Positions 1-9,957 of a stretch of 64,000 nucleotides of DNA are shown here, in pieces (position 1 is the stretch's first letter; every line of letters starts with the position of its first letter). The stretch comes from Ashinkailepas kermadecensis (lineage: Eukaryota; Arthropoda; Thecostraca; Neolepadidae), in NCBI GenBank assembly GCA_034440615.1, contig JAOTOM010005180.1, positions 1,281,001 to 1,345,000 on the forward strand, read 5' to 3'. Position numbers and translations under genes: made by a program. A model generated the notes under the pieces. It was not told where the DNA came from and did not search any database. It saw nothing but the letters and a program-made list of their open reading frames with translations.

Positions 1-87
1 TTATTGAGAAGAAGATCGCCAGTTTTGTTCAACAGTTTAAATACACAAACCGCCACGTGCATCGGATGTCGTACAACTTCTGCCCAC

Positions 88-242
88 CTTGGGGTAGGGC
101 ATTTGTCTAGTGACAGTGTGTCCAGCCGGTTGGTACTTGACGATGTCCACCGTGTCCAGGTTTGTGTCGTTGAAGGTGACGAACATGAGTTGATCACCAG
201 ACGGTGAGAACCACAGCGCCTGAGACGTACCCAGCAGAGCTT
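88..242 (-). CDS. DPP4-family (S9B) protein, beta-propeller exon (partial gene)
   Basis: Internal exon of a dipeptidyl-peptidase-IV-like type II membrane protein. The translation contains ALWFSPSGDQLMFVTFNDTN and ends in MPYPK. This matches the family's propeller segment ALWWSP..FLAYAQFNDTE followed by PYPK. The acceptor is GTGCAG before base 242 and the donor is AAG/GTGGGC after base 88. The exon is 155 bp, enters in phase 1 and leaves in phase 0, and the phase-1 entry fits the upstream exon 1657-1880. In vertebrate relatives an exon boundary is expected near PYPK (from memory). The catalytic alpha/beta-hydrolase domain would lie off the left edge, so active peptidase (DPP4) and inactive paralogue (DPP6/DPP10) cannot be separated here. 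Confidence 0.82.
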
Positions 243-884
243 CTGCACGGCACGCGACAGAGGTGAGACAATTGCCTGGTGTGTCCATGCTGTGACGGGA
301 GACGACCCAGTAAAGGTACGCTTACTAGAATGAGACAAGCAGATGTATATTGGTCAATGCAAGAAAAAAAACAGACAAGAAGATCAAAACGGATGCGAAC
401 GTTGAAGCGCAGGCAGAGGAGATATTTGAACCAAACTCGTTGGACCAAACTCGTTGGGGGGGGGGACCTGAAGTCGCCTCCCCCCATCTGAGTGGGTGCG
501 TAGAAGCCAAAAAGGGTATAGGGGCGATTGTTATCCCAGTATTTGTGTGTGCAGGAGCCAAGAAGTGTAGTGGAGTGACTGTCATCCCGGCCTTTCAGCT
601 ATTCGACTAATTTTGCTGCAAGCTTAGCTTTGACTTCATGGAGCTTCACAGAAGTTACCTAATTGGTATCGGCACTATTAACTTCATACATCGTGTATAC
701 ACCAATGCATTGATGTAAGAATGATTGTTATGCATGACAAAGTTTTCAGGTTGCGTTGTCTTAAAGATCATTTGTTCTGCCCTGCCCTCTCATTCAGCCA
801 GCCGCCGCACTAGGGTATCCTCGCCTCTGTGCCAGCAATTAGTCGTCTGTGACCTCTGTGTCGCCCGTTGGCTGTCCCTGACCT
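243..884 (-). other. Intron 3' part, no gene seen
   Basis: Intronic sequence between the donor-derived minisatellite and the exon at 88-242. It contains a short G-run near 457-466 and an A-rich stretch near 365. I see no coding or RNA signal. Confidence 0.55.
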
Positions 885-1656
885 CTGTACCACCAGTTGG
901 TTGTCCTTGACCTCTGTACCACCAGTTGGCTGTCCCTGACCTCTGTACCACCAGTTGGCTGTCCTTGACCTCTGTACCACCAGTTGGCTGTCCCTGACCT
1001 CTGTGCCACCAGTTGGCTGTCCCTGACCTCTGTACCACCAGTTGGTTGTCCTTGACCTCTGTACCACCAGTTGGCTGTCCTTGACCTCTGTACCACCAGT
1101 TGGCTGTCCTTGACCTCTGTACCACCAGTTGGCTGTCCTTGACCTCTGTACCACCAGTTGGCTGTCCTTGACCTCTGTACCACCAGTTGGCTGTCCCTGA
1201 CCTCTGTACCACCAGTTGGCTGTCCTTGACCTCTGTGCCACCAGTTGGCTGTCCCTGACCTCTGTACCACCAGTTGGTTGTCCTTGACCTATGTACAACG
1301 AGTTAGTCGTCCCCGACTACATGCCACCAGCTAGTTGACCCTGACCCCGTACCATCAAGTGTCCCTGACCACATACCACCATTTGATTATTCGTGATCAC
1401 ATACCACCACCTGATTGACCTTGACCTGAGTATCACCAGTTGGCACTCACTGACCTCTGTACCTCCAGCTGGCAGTCCCTCCACTATGTACCACCAGTTG
1501 TGTGTCCCTGACCAATGCATCATCAGTTGGTTGTCCTGCCCTCTGTACCACTAGCTGGCTATTCCTGACCTTTGTACCACCAACTGGTTGTCCCTGACCT
1601 GTGTACCACTAAATCGTTGCCCGTGACCTATGTACCACCAGTTGGCAGTCCCTGAC
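885..1656 (-). repeat. 29-bp minisatellite copying the splice donor of exon 1657-1880
   Basis: About 26 head-to-tail copies fill this part of the intron. Copies are near-identical at 885-1290 and diverged at 1300-1656. Read on the gene's strand, each unit contains GGTGGTACAGAG/GTCAGG or a close variant. This is the last 12 exon bases plus the first intron bases of the adjacent exon. The array starts directly at the exon edge, so the exon's own 3' end is the first unit. Because 29 is not a multiple of 3 and the unit has few stops, the homogeneous part is open in all three minus frames. Those long ORFs are therefore not evidence of a protein. Confidence 0.9.
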
Positions 1657-1880
1657 CTCTGTACCACCAGCTGGAGACGCCGTTGAGTATGACGCTGTCG
1701 TCGCCAGCTGACACAGTCAGCCGGACCACATCGGGACTGGCCACGGCTGACAAGAGGTAGATGTCGCCTCGGTCGACCACGGCCAGGCGCTGCCCGGCGA
1801 CGGCCGCCGGCGAGAACAGCGCCAGCTGCAGATACGTGTCTTCCAGACTGCCCCGACGCAGCGCCACCGAGTACTGGTGT
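1657..1880 (-). CDS. DPP4-family (S9B) protein, beta-propeller exon
   Basis: 224-bp exon encoding 74 whole codons. Recognisable elements in order are HQYSV (family SYDIYD/QYD), LQLALFSP (family TQWVTWSP), RLAVVDRGDIYLL (family KLAYVWNNDIYV) and DSVILNGVSSWWYR (family EDIIYNGITDWVYE). The acceptor is CTGTCTGCAG before base 1880 and the donor is ACAGAG/GTCAGG after base 1657. Entry is phase 2 and exit phase 1. Joined to exon 88-242, the spacing from the DW/SW motif to ALW is 15 residues, the same as in DPP4, which supports both junctions. Both flanks are minisatellites built from its own splice sites. Confidence 0.85.
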
Positions 1881-2256
1881 CTGCAGACAGCAGCGCGTGC
1901 ATACACAATGTGCCCAAGTAACAGCGCCAGCTGCAGATACGTGTCTTCCAGACTGCCCCGACGCAGCGCCACCGAGTACTGGTGTCTGCAGACAGCAGCG
2001 CGTGCGTACACAATGTGCCCGAGTACTGGTGTCTGCAGACAGCAGCGCGTGCATACACAATGTGCCCGAGTACTGGTGTCTGCAGACAGCAGCGCGTGCA
2101 TACACAATGTGCCCGAGTACTGGTGTCTGCAGACAGCAGCGCGTGCATACACAATGTGCCCGAGTACTGGTGTCTGCAGACAGCAGCGCGTGCATACACA
2201 ATGTGCCCGAGTACTGGTGTCTGCAGACAGCAGCGCGTGCATACACAATGTGCCTC
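1871..2256 (-). repeat. 47-bp minisatellite copying the splice acceptor of exon 1657-1880
   Basis: Units begin at 1871 (native exon edge), 1976, 2023, 2070, 2117, 2164 and 2211. Each holds the pyrimidine-poor acceptor CTGTCTGCAG followed by the first ~13 bases of the exon. Between units 1 and 2 (about 1917-1975) the first ~57 bp of the exon are also duplicated. The array thus grew from a partial tandem duplication of exon 5' end plus intron. Copies are almost identical, which implies recent expansion or homogenisation. Confidence 0.9.
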
Positions 2257-2653
2257 TGGACAGCTGCGCAAAAACGCAGGCGGAATATTGGCGGCATGGC
2301 TGGTGATGCAAATCATTTCTTTTGAGAGAAATTGGAGAGACACATGGCATTGTTCTGTATTTAAAAAAGTGGTGCAGACTGGTGGAGGGCTGATGTTGCC
2401 ACCAGAAGGGTTGACGATACATGTGTAATATGTTGCGCTTCCAGTCTATGTACAACCTGACATCTTACATTCTGACACATGCAAAGAGCATATTGAAAGC
2501 TTATAAACAAGTGCAAAGTTAGCTTTGCTTCCTGTTTTGCGATGTAAAGTTTGAGGACTGTCAGAGAAAGTATTGGTGAGGGCGTTATGGGCTAAATATA
2601 TTATGCTATGTTTATGCAGATATATGCTGATATGCTAGCCGAAAATATTGCAC
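2257..2653. other. Intronic sequence, nothing recognised
   Basis: AT-rich non-coding sequence between the 47-bp array and a SINE. No ORF with a family resemblance was seen. Confidence 0.5.
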
Positions 2654-2668
2654 ACATTTACCCAGTCG

Positions 2669-2825
2669 GGGACGAGTGGTCTAGGGGTAAGATGCTCGTC
2701 TCGCAATCAAAAGATTGTGGGTTCGAATCTCACCTGTCGCTACTCTTCGCCCGCGACCAATCGGCGTGAGAGATTGGCGACGCTATATGACTCAACGGTC
2801 GACGTGTCGTAAAAACCAATAACCA
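2669..2825 (+). mobile_element. tRNA-derived SINE (family 1), full length
   Basis: The tRNA-like head begins GGGGACGAGTGGTCTAGGGG (A box) and carries GGTTCGAATC (B box). It is followed by a conserved body and an AACCAATAACCAA tail. It is flanked by a perfect 15-bp target-site duplication, ACATTTACCCAGTCG, at 2654-2668 and 2826-2840. This is the hallmark of LINE-driven retroposition. It is one of six near full-length copies in the window. Confidence 0.92.
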
Positions 2826-2840
2826 ACATTTACCCAGTCG

Positions 2841-3772
2841 CCTCTCCATATCATAGGTAAAAATTGGTCTAATACACCAGCCGTGTAATTTGTATAAATG
2901 TCGCGGGTGCATATAAATGATTCAACGCAATTCCCCAAAACCCTGGCAGGGAACCAAATGTTGCAAAATCTGAACAACAACTCAAGGATTTCGGCTACTT
3001 CGGGCTAGGTTTAGCCGTCAATGCTGCCTTGTCACGTCTTTCAGGCAAGAAATTATCTGTTGCAAGCATAACAATAGAGAACAGAATCTACAATGTAACC
3101 TTGTGGACGCATGCAATAAGTTGTGAGTGTACAACGTAGGTTTCTGCGTGCACGTATATCCACCCATCCACGGAGGGATGCAAAGTGACACCTCTACCGT
3201 CCCCCCCCCCCCCCCCCCCCCCCCCCACACCGTTGTCGGGTGCAGTTACTCGGATTGATTGTGTGAGCAAGGTGCTGTTTAGGGGAGTGGCAATGTTTTA
3301 TCATAGCGGCATGACACTGATATGAAGCGGTATCTTACGCCGGTATGAAGCCTGTCAGACATTGAAATATTTTCAACAATGGGGGAGTGCGCATTGGTAA
3401 TTACGACACGACATATTACAAAGTGTGCTGGAATGTTGTTGGTCGTAGAATTCCGGTAATCGGTTTCACCTTCCGGTAATGCCCCAAACACGGCACTGGA
3501 ATATATTTATATTTTACCTCGCCTTAGCGAACCTAGCGAGTCTGCACGTACAGAGTCGGTGCGCTCGCATGCTTCAATGGACCCCTAAACAGGCATACTA
3601 AATTTGCTGGTGCCCCTGCAACATAGACCTAAATTAAGCATACATTTGTTATTTCAAACTAGTTTCACGACTCGCCCTCATATTTGTATTGCTTCTTGAT
3701 ATGTGCCTTACACTGGTACAGATATGTGCCTTACAATATACAAGTACAGGCAAACACGACGAGGAGGCCTGG
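2841..3772. other. Non-coding interval with a 26-C homopolymer
   Basis: No gene recognised. A run of 26 cytosines occupies 3201-3226, a likely sequencing or assembly weak point. The rest is mixed-composition intronic or intergenic DNA. Confidence 0.6.
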
Positions 3773-3931
3773 CCCTAGTAGGCCGTCCCCAGCGCTATGC
3801 AGTGTCATAGACGGAACATTCATCGAAATTGCTAAAGCGCGCTTTCATCATTCCAAAGGCGTTTGTTCAGTAAATGTTATGCATGGTGAAGTGAAGATTG
3901 ATGTTGAGCCCAAAATATCGCTGCGGGGGTG
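3773..3931 (+). pseudogene. PIF/Harbinger-like transposase fragment
   Basis: The translation includes CSVIDGTFIEIAKA, then HHSKGVCSVNVM. This resembles the DDE_Tnp_4 core of Harbinger transposases, where the GxIDGTxI motif carrying the first catalytic Asp is followed by a K-x-x-x-S-x-N-V segment. Only about 50 residues are preserved and no terminal repeats were found. It is a decayed remnant. The assignment rests on motif resemblance only. Confidence 0.5.
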
Positions 3932-4221
3932 ATCAATCAAATGATACAGCACTCTGAGTCATGTAGCTAACGTTAATTCCCTAAATGAAACTACTGGCAG
4001 ACAATTCACGCAATGAGCACCACACCACATTTCAGTTAATTAATGACGTTATGTCACGACAATGTTTCGCTATATTTTGTCGCATGGTGTCGCATGCATA
4101 TTTATTTGGCACATGCAGAAACCGGAAAGTGCAGAAACAGAAAGCATTACAATCAGACTGCAAAAGCACATGATTGAGTTGGCGGAACATTGATGTAGCA
4201 ACACATGATACAAGTTCGCAG
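3932..4221. other. Short non-coding spacer
   Basis: Sequence between the Harbinger fragment and the long inverted repeat. No feature recognised. Confidence 0.5.
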
Positions 4222-4869
4222 GTACACCCGGTATCGGTAGGATGTTCGGGGGTACCCTTAACTATGGCTGGCCCCTAGGAACGTAGGCTGTGCTGCTCCA
4301 CACTAATAATTACTGGTAGACTGCGCCGCTTCACAGTTATGCGTTGCGTGACAGTCCGCAAGTTTCACCACCGGTCAGCCGTAGGTATTCGCTTGTGCGG
4401 TCGTCGGGTGGTCATTTGCCCTGCAGCCATGCAGTGAGAAACACGGGTCTACGCTGTTCCCGCCTTGCATTCCTCAGTCGGCCAAACAGCATTGGCAGTT
4501 CAGCGATCGGTCCACCACTCAACCTCTGTAGACAAGCAGAGTTTGATCGCTGTGGATTTCGGACTTCGGCAACACAGAATGAGCTGGAAGTGTTGGAAGG
4601 AGCTCGGTTGGAAAGGATGTAGCGAAAGGAGAGGGGAATTTTATGATGTCAACGGAGGATTCTCCTACCCTACAATAATAACATAATTTCTAACTTTTAC
4701 ACTTTTTAGAACTTTAGTTCGAATTCTTGCTGGGGTGGCTTTATAAACCAGGATCCAATTGCTGAACAGACCTTGCTTGAGCCCAAGCCGCATCACCCGA
4801 TCCATTGATTGCAGTTCTACAGTAGATATTTGGCAAAATGCTTTACGTGCCGCTAATGCATTCACACGG

Positions 4870-5035
4870 CCACCCCGGAAGCTCGCTTTTCCACATTATC
4901 GTGCCAGTTGCCAATTGACCCTCATAGCCAGTGGCTAAAAGCAAGCGCGTGAAGCGGCTCGAACCCAGCCTTTCAAGGACAGGAGAGACCAGCGCAGGCC
5001 AGTGCCCAAGCCAACTGAGCTACCGGGGCGGTGGA
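4870..5035 (-). mobile_element. tRNA-like SINE segment (family 2) in left arm of inverted repeat
   Basis: Reverse complement shows GGTAGCTCAGTTGG (A-box-like) and GGTTCGAGCC (B box), then a body ending GGCAACTGGCACGAT. The same segment sits at the mirrored place in the right arm. It was therefore present before, or carried along with, the inverted duplication. Confidence 0.65.
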
Positions 5036-5771
5036 TCCTAAGGCGGCACTTGCTTGCTTAATTCAGATTCATTGATGAATCGATTAACTACTTGCTTACA
5101 TCACATTTGTTTCATTGATATTCACGCGTTGTTGAGCATGCGGCATATGTTGTATGATATGAATTATTTATTGTATATATTGTACGCTATATTGCAAGCG
5201 ACATATTCAGATTATCTATGCGCAAATAAAACATTTCTTCAAACGGATACCATCTAATTAGTTTACCATAATACATTTTTAGTTTATATTGCTTCAGCAC
5301 GAAATGTAACCGGGTCGCCCGTTCTTCTTATTTATCCAATAAGATAAATTATTTCTCTCCGTTCTTATATATTCTTATAATTATATGTCTCCGTTCTTCT
5401 TATTCTTATTTATTTATAGGTCAGGATTCACACAACAAGCTCTGCTTAGCAATCGGATCCTGGTCCATGAAGCCACCCCAGCAAGAGTTCGAGAAGAGTG
5501 CCAGAAATATTGCTTCATAAAAAGCAAAATCTTTGTATGGTAAAATAGTTGGATGGTGTCTGAGTGAAGAAATACTTTATCCCCACGCAATTCTGAATAT
5601 GTCGCTTGCAATACAGTGCACAATATATGCAATAAATAATATGATATCATGCAACACATTCCCTGCGCCGTAAAACATGTGATTCTCAATGAAGTAGATG
5701 CAATTTAATCAAGTAACTAATTGACTTGTCAATGAATCTGAATTAAGCAAGCAAGTGCCTCCCTGTGACTT

Positions 5772-5945
5772 GCCGCCTCGCTAGCTTAGTTGGCTAGAGC
5801 GCTGTGGTGCACCCGTCTCCGCTGTCTTGGCAATGCTGGGTTCGAGTCGCTTCGCGTGCTCGCTTTTAGTCCCCGGCTGGGAGGGTCAGTTGGCAATTGG
5901 CACGATGAGGTCGAGAGCGAGCTGCCGGGGTCGCCGTGTCGGTGT
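5772..5945 (+). mobile_element. tRNA-like SINE segment (family 2) in right arm of inverted repeat
   Basis: Contains CTAGCTTAGTTGG (A-box-like) and GGGTTCGAGTC (B box), then the same body as the left-arm copy in opposite orientation. Multiple differences from the left copy show independent decay. Confidence 0.65.
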
Positions 5946-6577
5946 ATTGACGGCACGTGAAGCGCTTTGCCAAATTTAGACTGTAAAACTGTAAGTCATG
6001 GAATCATGGCCATGGTTCACGAAACCAGCTCTTCTTAGCAATTGGATCCTGGTTCATAAAGCCACCCCAGCAATAGTTCGAACTACATTTCTAAAACGTA
6101 TAAATGTTGGACATTCTAGTATTATTTTGGGGCCAGCGAATACTTCATTGACATCATAAACCTCCAATCTCCTTTCGCTACATCTTTGCAACTGAGCTTT
6201 TACCAACCTTTCCTGCTCATTCTGTGTTGCCGAAGTCCGAAATCCACAGCGATCAAACTCTGCTTGTCTACAGAGGTCGAGTGGTGGACCGATCGCTGAA
6301 CTGCCAATGTTGTTTGGCCGACTGAGGAATGCAAGGCGGGAACAGCGTAGACCCGTGTTTCTCACTGCATGGCTGCAGGGCAAATGACCACCCGACGACC
6401 GCACAAGCGAATACCTACGGCTGACCGGTGGTGAAACTTGCGGACTGTCACGCAACGCATAACTGTAAAGCGGCGCAGTCTACCAGTAATTATTAGTGTG
6501 GAGCAGCACAGCCTACGTTCCTAGGCGCCAGCCATAGTTAAGGGTACCCCCGAACATCCTACCGATACCGAGTGTAC

Positions 6578-7632
6578 ATCACCACATAATAAATAGCACA
6601 CACAAACAAACGAATGCAAGTGACAAGCTGGCTCGATAAAGATATTGGTATACAGCAAGTATATCCAATACACTCATACAAACAAATAATTAGCCTAATG
6701 TTTCACTCCATATGCTCTGCCTATTACAATAGAAACTACCGAATGTGCAATCACTATGGAACGCCACCATGGTTTTCGATTGAATTGGAAATGCTATCGT
6801 TGCGCTGAAACACGGCATCACATACATGTTCGTTGTTGCGAGATTACTGTATGATGCAAAATTCCAAATGTTCACAAAACTTGCTTTTGTAAACGTGTAC
6901 TAAAAATACGGCAGCTTCATTCTGAACACGTCAAATAATATTTTCTGCACACTCATCTTCACTGCATAGTTTTGCAATTGAGATCACTAAGGCCGTTCTA
7001 CCAGCTCAGGTTTTCTCCCTTAAATGCATCCATCTGTAGTTCACGAACCAGTAGACTCATATAGCTGCGCCAGTTCCTGCCAGACCCATACCAAAACCCG
7101 CTCCCTGGATTGCACTCTGTCTGAAATGCAAGCTTGAACGAGGCTAAATCAGACTGGACGGGCCCTACCTGAAGGATTTCCTTGATTCCGGGTGGGTATT
7201 GCAGGCACGCCCGTGGTTGTATCACCAGTGCATGGCAGCACGTGATGGTGCATTGTCACCGATAATGGGGAAATGCAGCGATCGTGGTGCCAGTCTAAGG
7301 GTCCAGGTCTTTGGACCAGTTGAAGTCGTACCCGCGTACTTTAAACTTGCCGGTCGGCAAATCGGTCCACCGGGAGAGCGGGCTCCACTGGGAAAGTCAA
7401 AGTCAATAGTTACGCTTTATACCAAACCAGAGTGCCTGCATGGTGCGTGAGATATTAGAAGCAATTGAGATGCAGAAATAACAATGAACATCGTACATCG
7501 TAATAAACGTCTTATTATAGGAAGCATGCGCAATCGATTATTGCTAGTAGACTACTTGCTGTTCTGAAGCTTGCACGCAGCTAGGCTTATTTTAATGAAT
7601 GATTTGGCAGAGAGTATCAGCAAGATAGCAAG
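6578..7632. other. Non-coding interval downstream of the tetraspanin gene
   Basis: No recognised coding sequence. It probably includes the tetraspanin 3' UTR next to 7633. I could not place a convincing minus-strand polyadenylation signal. Confidence 0.5.
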
Positions 7633-9033
7633 CTAAACGTTGTTTTTATCGGTGCTAGAGCTAGGTTCAGGATCACGAGGATCTGCGTGGCAAAAGTACG
7701 AGCTGCCCGACGCCTCCGACAAGAATGTGAGGGCCGCCTCCGCCAGTTCAGAGAGTTCTGTCTCGTCGTTGTCGGTGACGGCGCCCTTGAACGACGTGGG
7801 GAAAACTTGCTCCTCTCTGGTTACCTGTTCGGGTTTAGTGGCGACTTCCACTTGGGTGGCGTGGACGCGGTGCTCGGGTGGTGGTGGTGCCGGCCTTGTG
7901 GCCCGCCGCACCGCCGGACCAAAGCCGATCTGCATGGTGGATGGCTTCGTCACTTCGGTGGGCGTCGGCGTCGGTGGGGTGCCCGGCGGCTCGGGCGGCG
8001 TGCGCGGCGGCTTTCGCTTTCCGATCGTCTCCCACCAGGGTCCACGGTACACGCCGTTGATCATCTGCAGCTCGTTGACGAGGTGGGTACACTGAAAGAT
8101 GACGACCACCATCAGCACCGCCTCGAGCAAGATGAGCAGCCCCACGAAGATGGCGTGCTTCTCGATGTACTCCTGTAGGGCAAGCATGCAGCCCTTGGTG
8201 TAGATGGTCCTGCTGGCGATGTTCCTGTCCAGCTGTTGCACATTGTGGCCGCAGAGGGCATTCTCCAGACCGGTGCCGTTCCGGCAGCACGACCACGGCA
8301 CACCACATCGCTCCGGGCTCGGGTTCGCCGACGAGCAGTTGAAGTAGATGCTGTGCGACCAGTCTGTGAAGCCTTTGTCGTCGATGCCGCAGCAGCGGAA
8401 GTTTAGTTGCAGATAGTCCATTAGAGTTTCCACGTCGCTGCTGGTGCGATAGTCTGCCACTGCTGTCTCAGCAAACATCTTCTCCAACATGGGACGCGAG
8501 TAATCGGACAGTACCAGCAGAAATGTAGCGGCACTGAGCTTGAGTAGCAGGGCCACGATGAAGAAGATGTAGAAGATGCGAATCATGGTGATGTTCTCTC
8601 GGAGGACACCTATGCAGCCGCAGAGCGTAATAATTAGTGATACCAGGCCGATGGAAAGAATCACCAGTGAGACGTTCAACATGTAGGCAGGAAAGCTATG
8701 AACCGATGCCAGTTCCTGGCGAGCTTTCCTTTCTTCCACAAGATAAGAGCCTAGACATAAAAGACCAAGGCTTGTGCACACGAAAAGGCATGTTACTGAG
8801 ACAAGGATGCTTTTGTTGGTCTTGTTTACATCGTGGACCTCATGTGCAAGCATAGGGAAGGGATCCCAGCATATTTCTTTCTTGACTGACCGTTTCTTAT
8901 TCTTGGCTTTCTTGGCCAAGCGACTTTTACCTCCCTTTCGCTTTCCCGCCTGCTTTTGTCTATTTCTTTTCATACTGGCTTGGGGTTTTCTTATGCCAGT
9001 TCTCTGTGACATTTTCTTCTTTTTAGCTGCCAT
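7633..9033 (-). CDS. TspanC8-type tetraspanin, intronless, with polybasic N-terminus
   Basis: Complete 466-aa ORF from a true ATG to TAG, in one exon. Hydrophobic segments fall near residues 75-98, 117-139, 151-174 and 294-316. The large extracellular loop (about 175-293) has CCG at 214-216 and eight cysteines (214, 215, 233, 243, 249, 250, 261, 282). FNCSSANPSPERCGVPWSCC closely resembles the TSPAN5/14/17 pattern. Eight loop cysteines define the TspanC8 group, whose known members chaperone and traffic the metalloprotease ADAM10. Two loop N-glycosylation sequons are visible (NCS at 232, NGT at 252). Two features are unusual. The ~70-residue N-terminal extension is packed with Lys/Arg (residues 4-52), whereas relatives have short cytoplasmic starts. 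The Pro/Thr-rich tail is about 150 residues. The gene lies within an intron-sized gap of the DPP-like gene, on the same strand. Lack of introns suggests retroposition or intron loss, but no poly-A tract was seen. Confidence 0.9.
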   Translation of the reverse strand: MAAKKKKMSQRTGIRKPQASMKRNRQKQAGKRKGGKSRLAKKAKNKKRSVKKEICWDPFPMLAHEVHDVNKTNKSILVSVTCLFVCTSLGLLCLGSYLVEERKARQELASVHSFPAYMLNVSLVILSIGLVSLIITLCGCIGVLRENITMIRIFYIFFIVALLLKLSAATFLLVLSDYSRPMLEKMFAETAVADYRTSSDVETLMDYLQLNFRCCGIDDKGFTDWSHSIYFNCSSANPSPERCGVPWSCCRNGTGLENALCGHNVQQLDRNIASRTIYTKGCMLALQEYIEKHAIFVGLLILLEAVLMVVVIFQCTHLVNELQMINGVYRGPWWETIGKRKPPRTPPEPPGTPPTPTPTEVTKPSTMQIGFGPAVRRATRPAPPPPEHRVHATQVEVATKPEQVTREEQVFPTSFKGAVTDNDETELSELAEAALTFLSEASGSSYFCHADPRDPEPSSSTDKNNV

Positions 9034-9557
9034 GTCGACTAAATATACTAAGCTTTAGAATGGATGGATATCAGCAATTTGAGACCTACTGTGGTCTTGA
9101 TTACAATATGTTAAGCGTTTATAGCGTTGCGGTACCTGCAGGCACTTTATGCCTATAACAAACATTACTCATCACCCAGGGTATAATAGCATCTAGGTTT
9201 GGGATGATTCAGAGTTGAGTGGTCCGGTAGAATAGCAAAGTTACATGATCGTATTTTTCGTCCTTAAACTTCAGCACCACAATAGTCTCAAACGGACCGA
9301 TTGTTCACGGGATAATTGAAATATCACCGACGGTCTGACCGTCGCGAGCAAGCTTTCATTTCTTCACTAAATTTGGCCGCTGAGATTCATAGGCATGTGT
9401 TTTTGTAGTGATTTAGAGAACGAATTTTTAGCCGCATGCCCCAATCGCAATATTTACCTCCGGTCTGCAGAAAGTATGAAATACTCGTTTTGGCTAGTAA
9501 TAATATCCAATAGACTACATTCATCAGATCACCATCAAATGCACAATAATAACTTAC
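9034..9557. other. Region upstream of the tetraspanin gene
   Basis: Presumed promoter or 5' UTR side of the tetraspanin gene. On the minus strand an acceptor-like TATATTTAG lies just before the ATG, so a non-coding first exon is possible. No sure promoter element can be named. Confidence 0.35.
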
Positions 9558-9710
9558 CCTCCATCAACATCATGTATCACGTATTGCGTTTCAGTTGCTC
9601 CTCGCAGACCCTGGTGAAAATAGCCTTCGTTAGCTCGCCGGATAAAAATAGTAGAATCGTCACGCCACTTCACATGTTTCCCTTGGATGGGCTCGTCGAG
9701 TATTGAGGGG
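9558..9710 (-). CDS. Candidate exon, possible propeller segment
   Basis: 153 bp with strong splice signals: acceptor GGTTTTACAG before 9710 and donor GGAGG/GTAAGT after 9558. It is open in a single frame (phase 2 in and out) encoding KHVKWRDDSTIFIRRANEGYF and ending TQYVIHDVDG. The W-x-D-D-x-x-x-F-I-x-R pattern recalls the DPP blade WISDTEFIYR. The phase would fit exon 1657-1880. However, it lies downstream of the SPD exon 10981-11055, where the family order does not predict it. A better acceptor, CTCTTTTCAG, before base 9762 would lengthen the exon in the same frame. It may belong to the DPP gene or another gene. Confidence 0.42.
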
Positions 9711-9851
9711 CTGTAAAACCAGTTCCATATACAAAGTGGCAGGCCCCTTTGCCCAAGACTGAAAAGAGGAACATTCAGGTATGTGTATGGTGAGATCACT
9801 TGCACAGCTTAAATCCAATTATTCAGAAATCCCCTCATGTCTGCTGATTAC

Positions 9852-9957
9852 CTGGTCATCGTGACGAATGGCAAGCATCGACAGTATCTCTGCAGGAGGT
9901 CGGTAAGGTAGCTTGTGAGGAACGGCACCAGCGTCGGTGGCGCCGATAATTGATTAC
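9852..9957 (-). CDS. Candidate exon, unrecognised
   Basis: Open frame between acceptor TGTCTTTAG (before 9957) and donor GACCAG/GTAATC (after 9852). It encodes a stretch including TLVPFLTSYLTDLLQRYCRC. Its phases (1 in, 2 out) link the anchor exon 20223-20436 to exon 9558-9710 without breaking frame. I do not recognise the peptide. Another acceptor (CCTCCTGCAG) inside it is also good. This is a splice-signal prediction only. Confidence 0.3.

Larger units (their letters stand above)
4222..6577. mobile_element. 2.35-kb long inverted repeat (foldback-type element)
   Basis: The left arm (about 4222-5290) and right arm (about 5430-6577) are reverse complements over roughly 1 kb each with a short central loop. 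The outer ends read GTACAC(C/T)CGGTATCGG on each arm. Homology continues through CGGTAGGATGTTCGGGGGTA, a shared ORF-like stretch (4344-4622 plus, 6054-6455 minus; both begin MRDSPQVSPPVSRR), a tRNA-like SINE segment and an inner AT-rich part. Arms differ by visible substitutions and indels, so it is not recent. No transposase and no clear target duplication were found. It may be a non-autonomous foldback transposon or an inverted duplication. A transcript across it would fold into a long hairpin. Confidence 0.8.

Noticed and set aside
790..1298. Long minus-strand ORFs of WWYRGQGQPTGG-type repeats
   Set aside because: Open in all three frames because a 29-bp unit lacks stops. They lie in an intron and derive from splice-donor copies.
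2669..2745. Functional tRNA gene
   Set aside because: The tRNA-like part is fused to a SINE body and flanked by target-site duplications; the same unit recurs six times.
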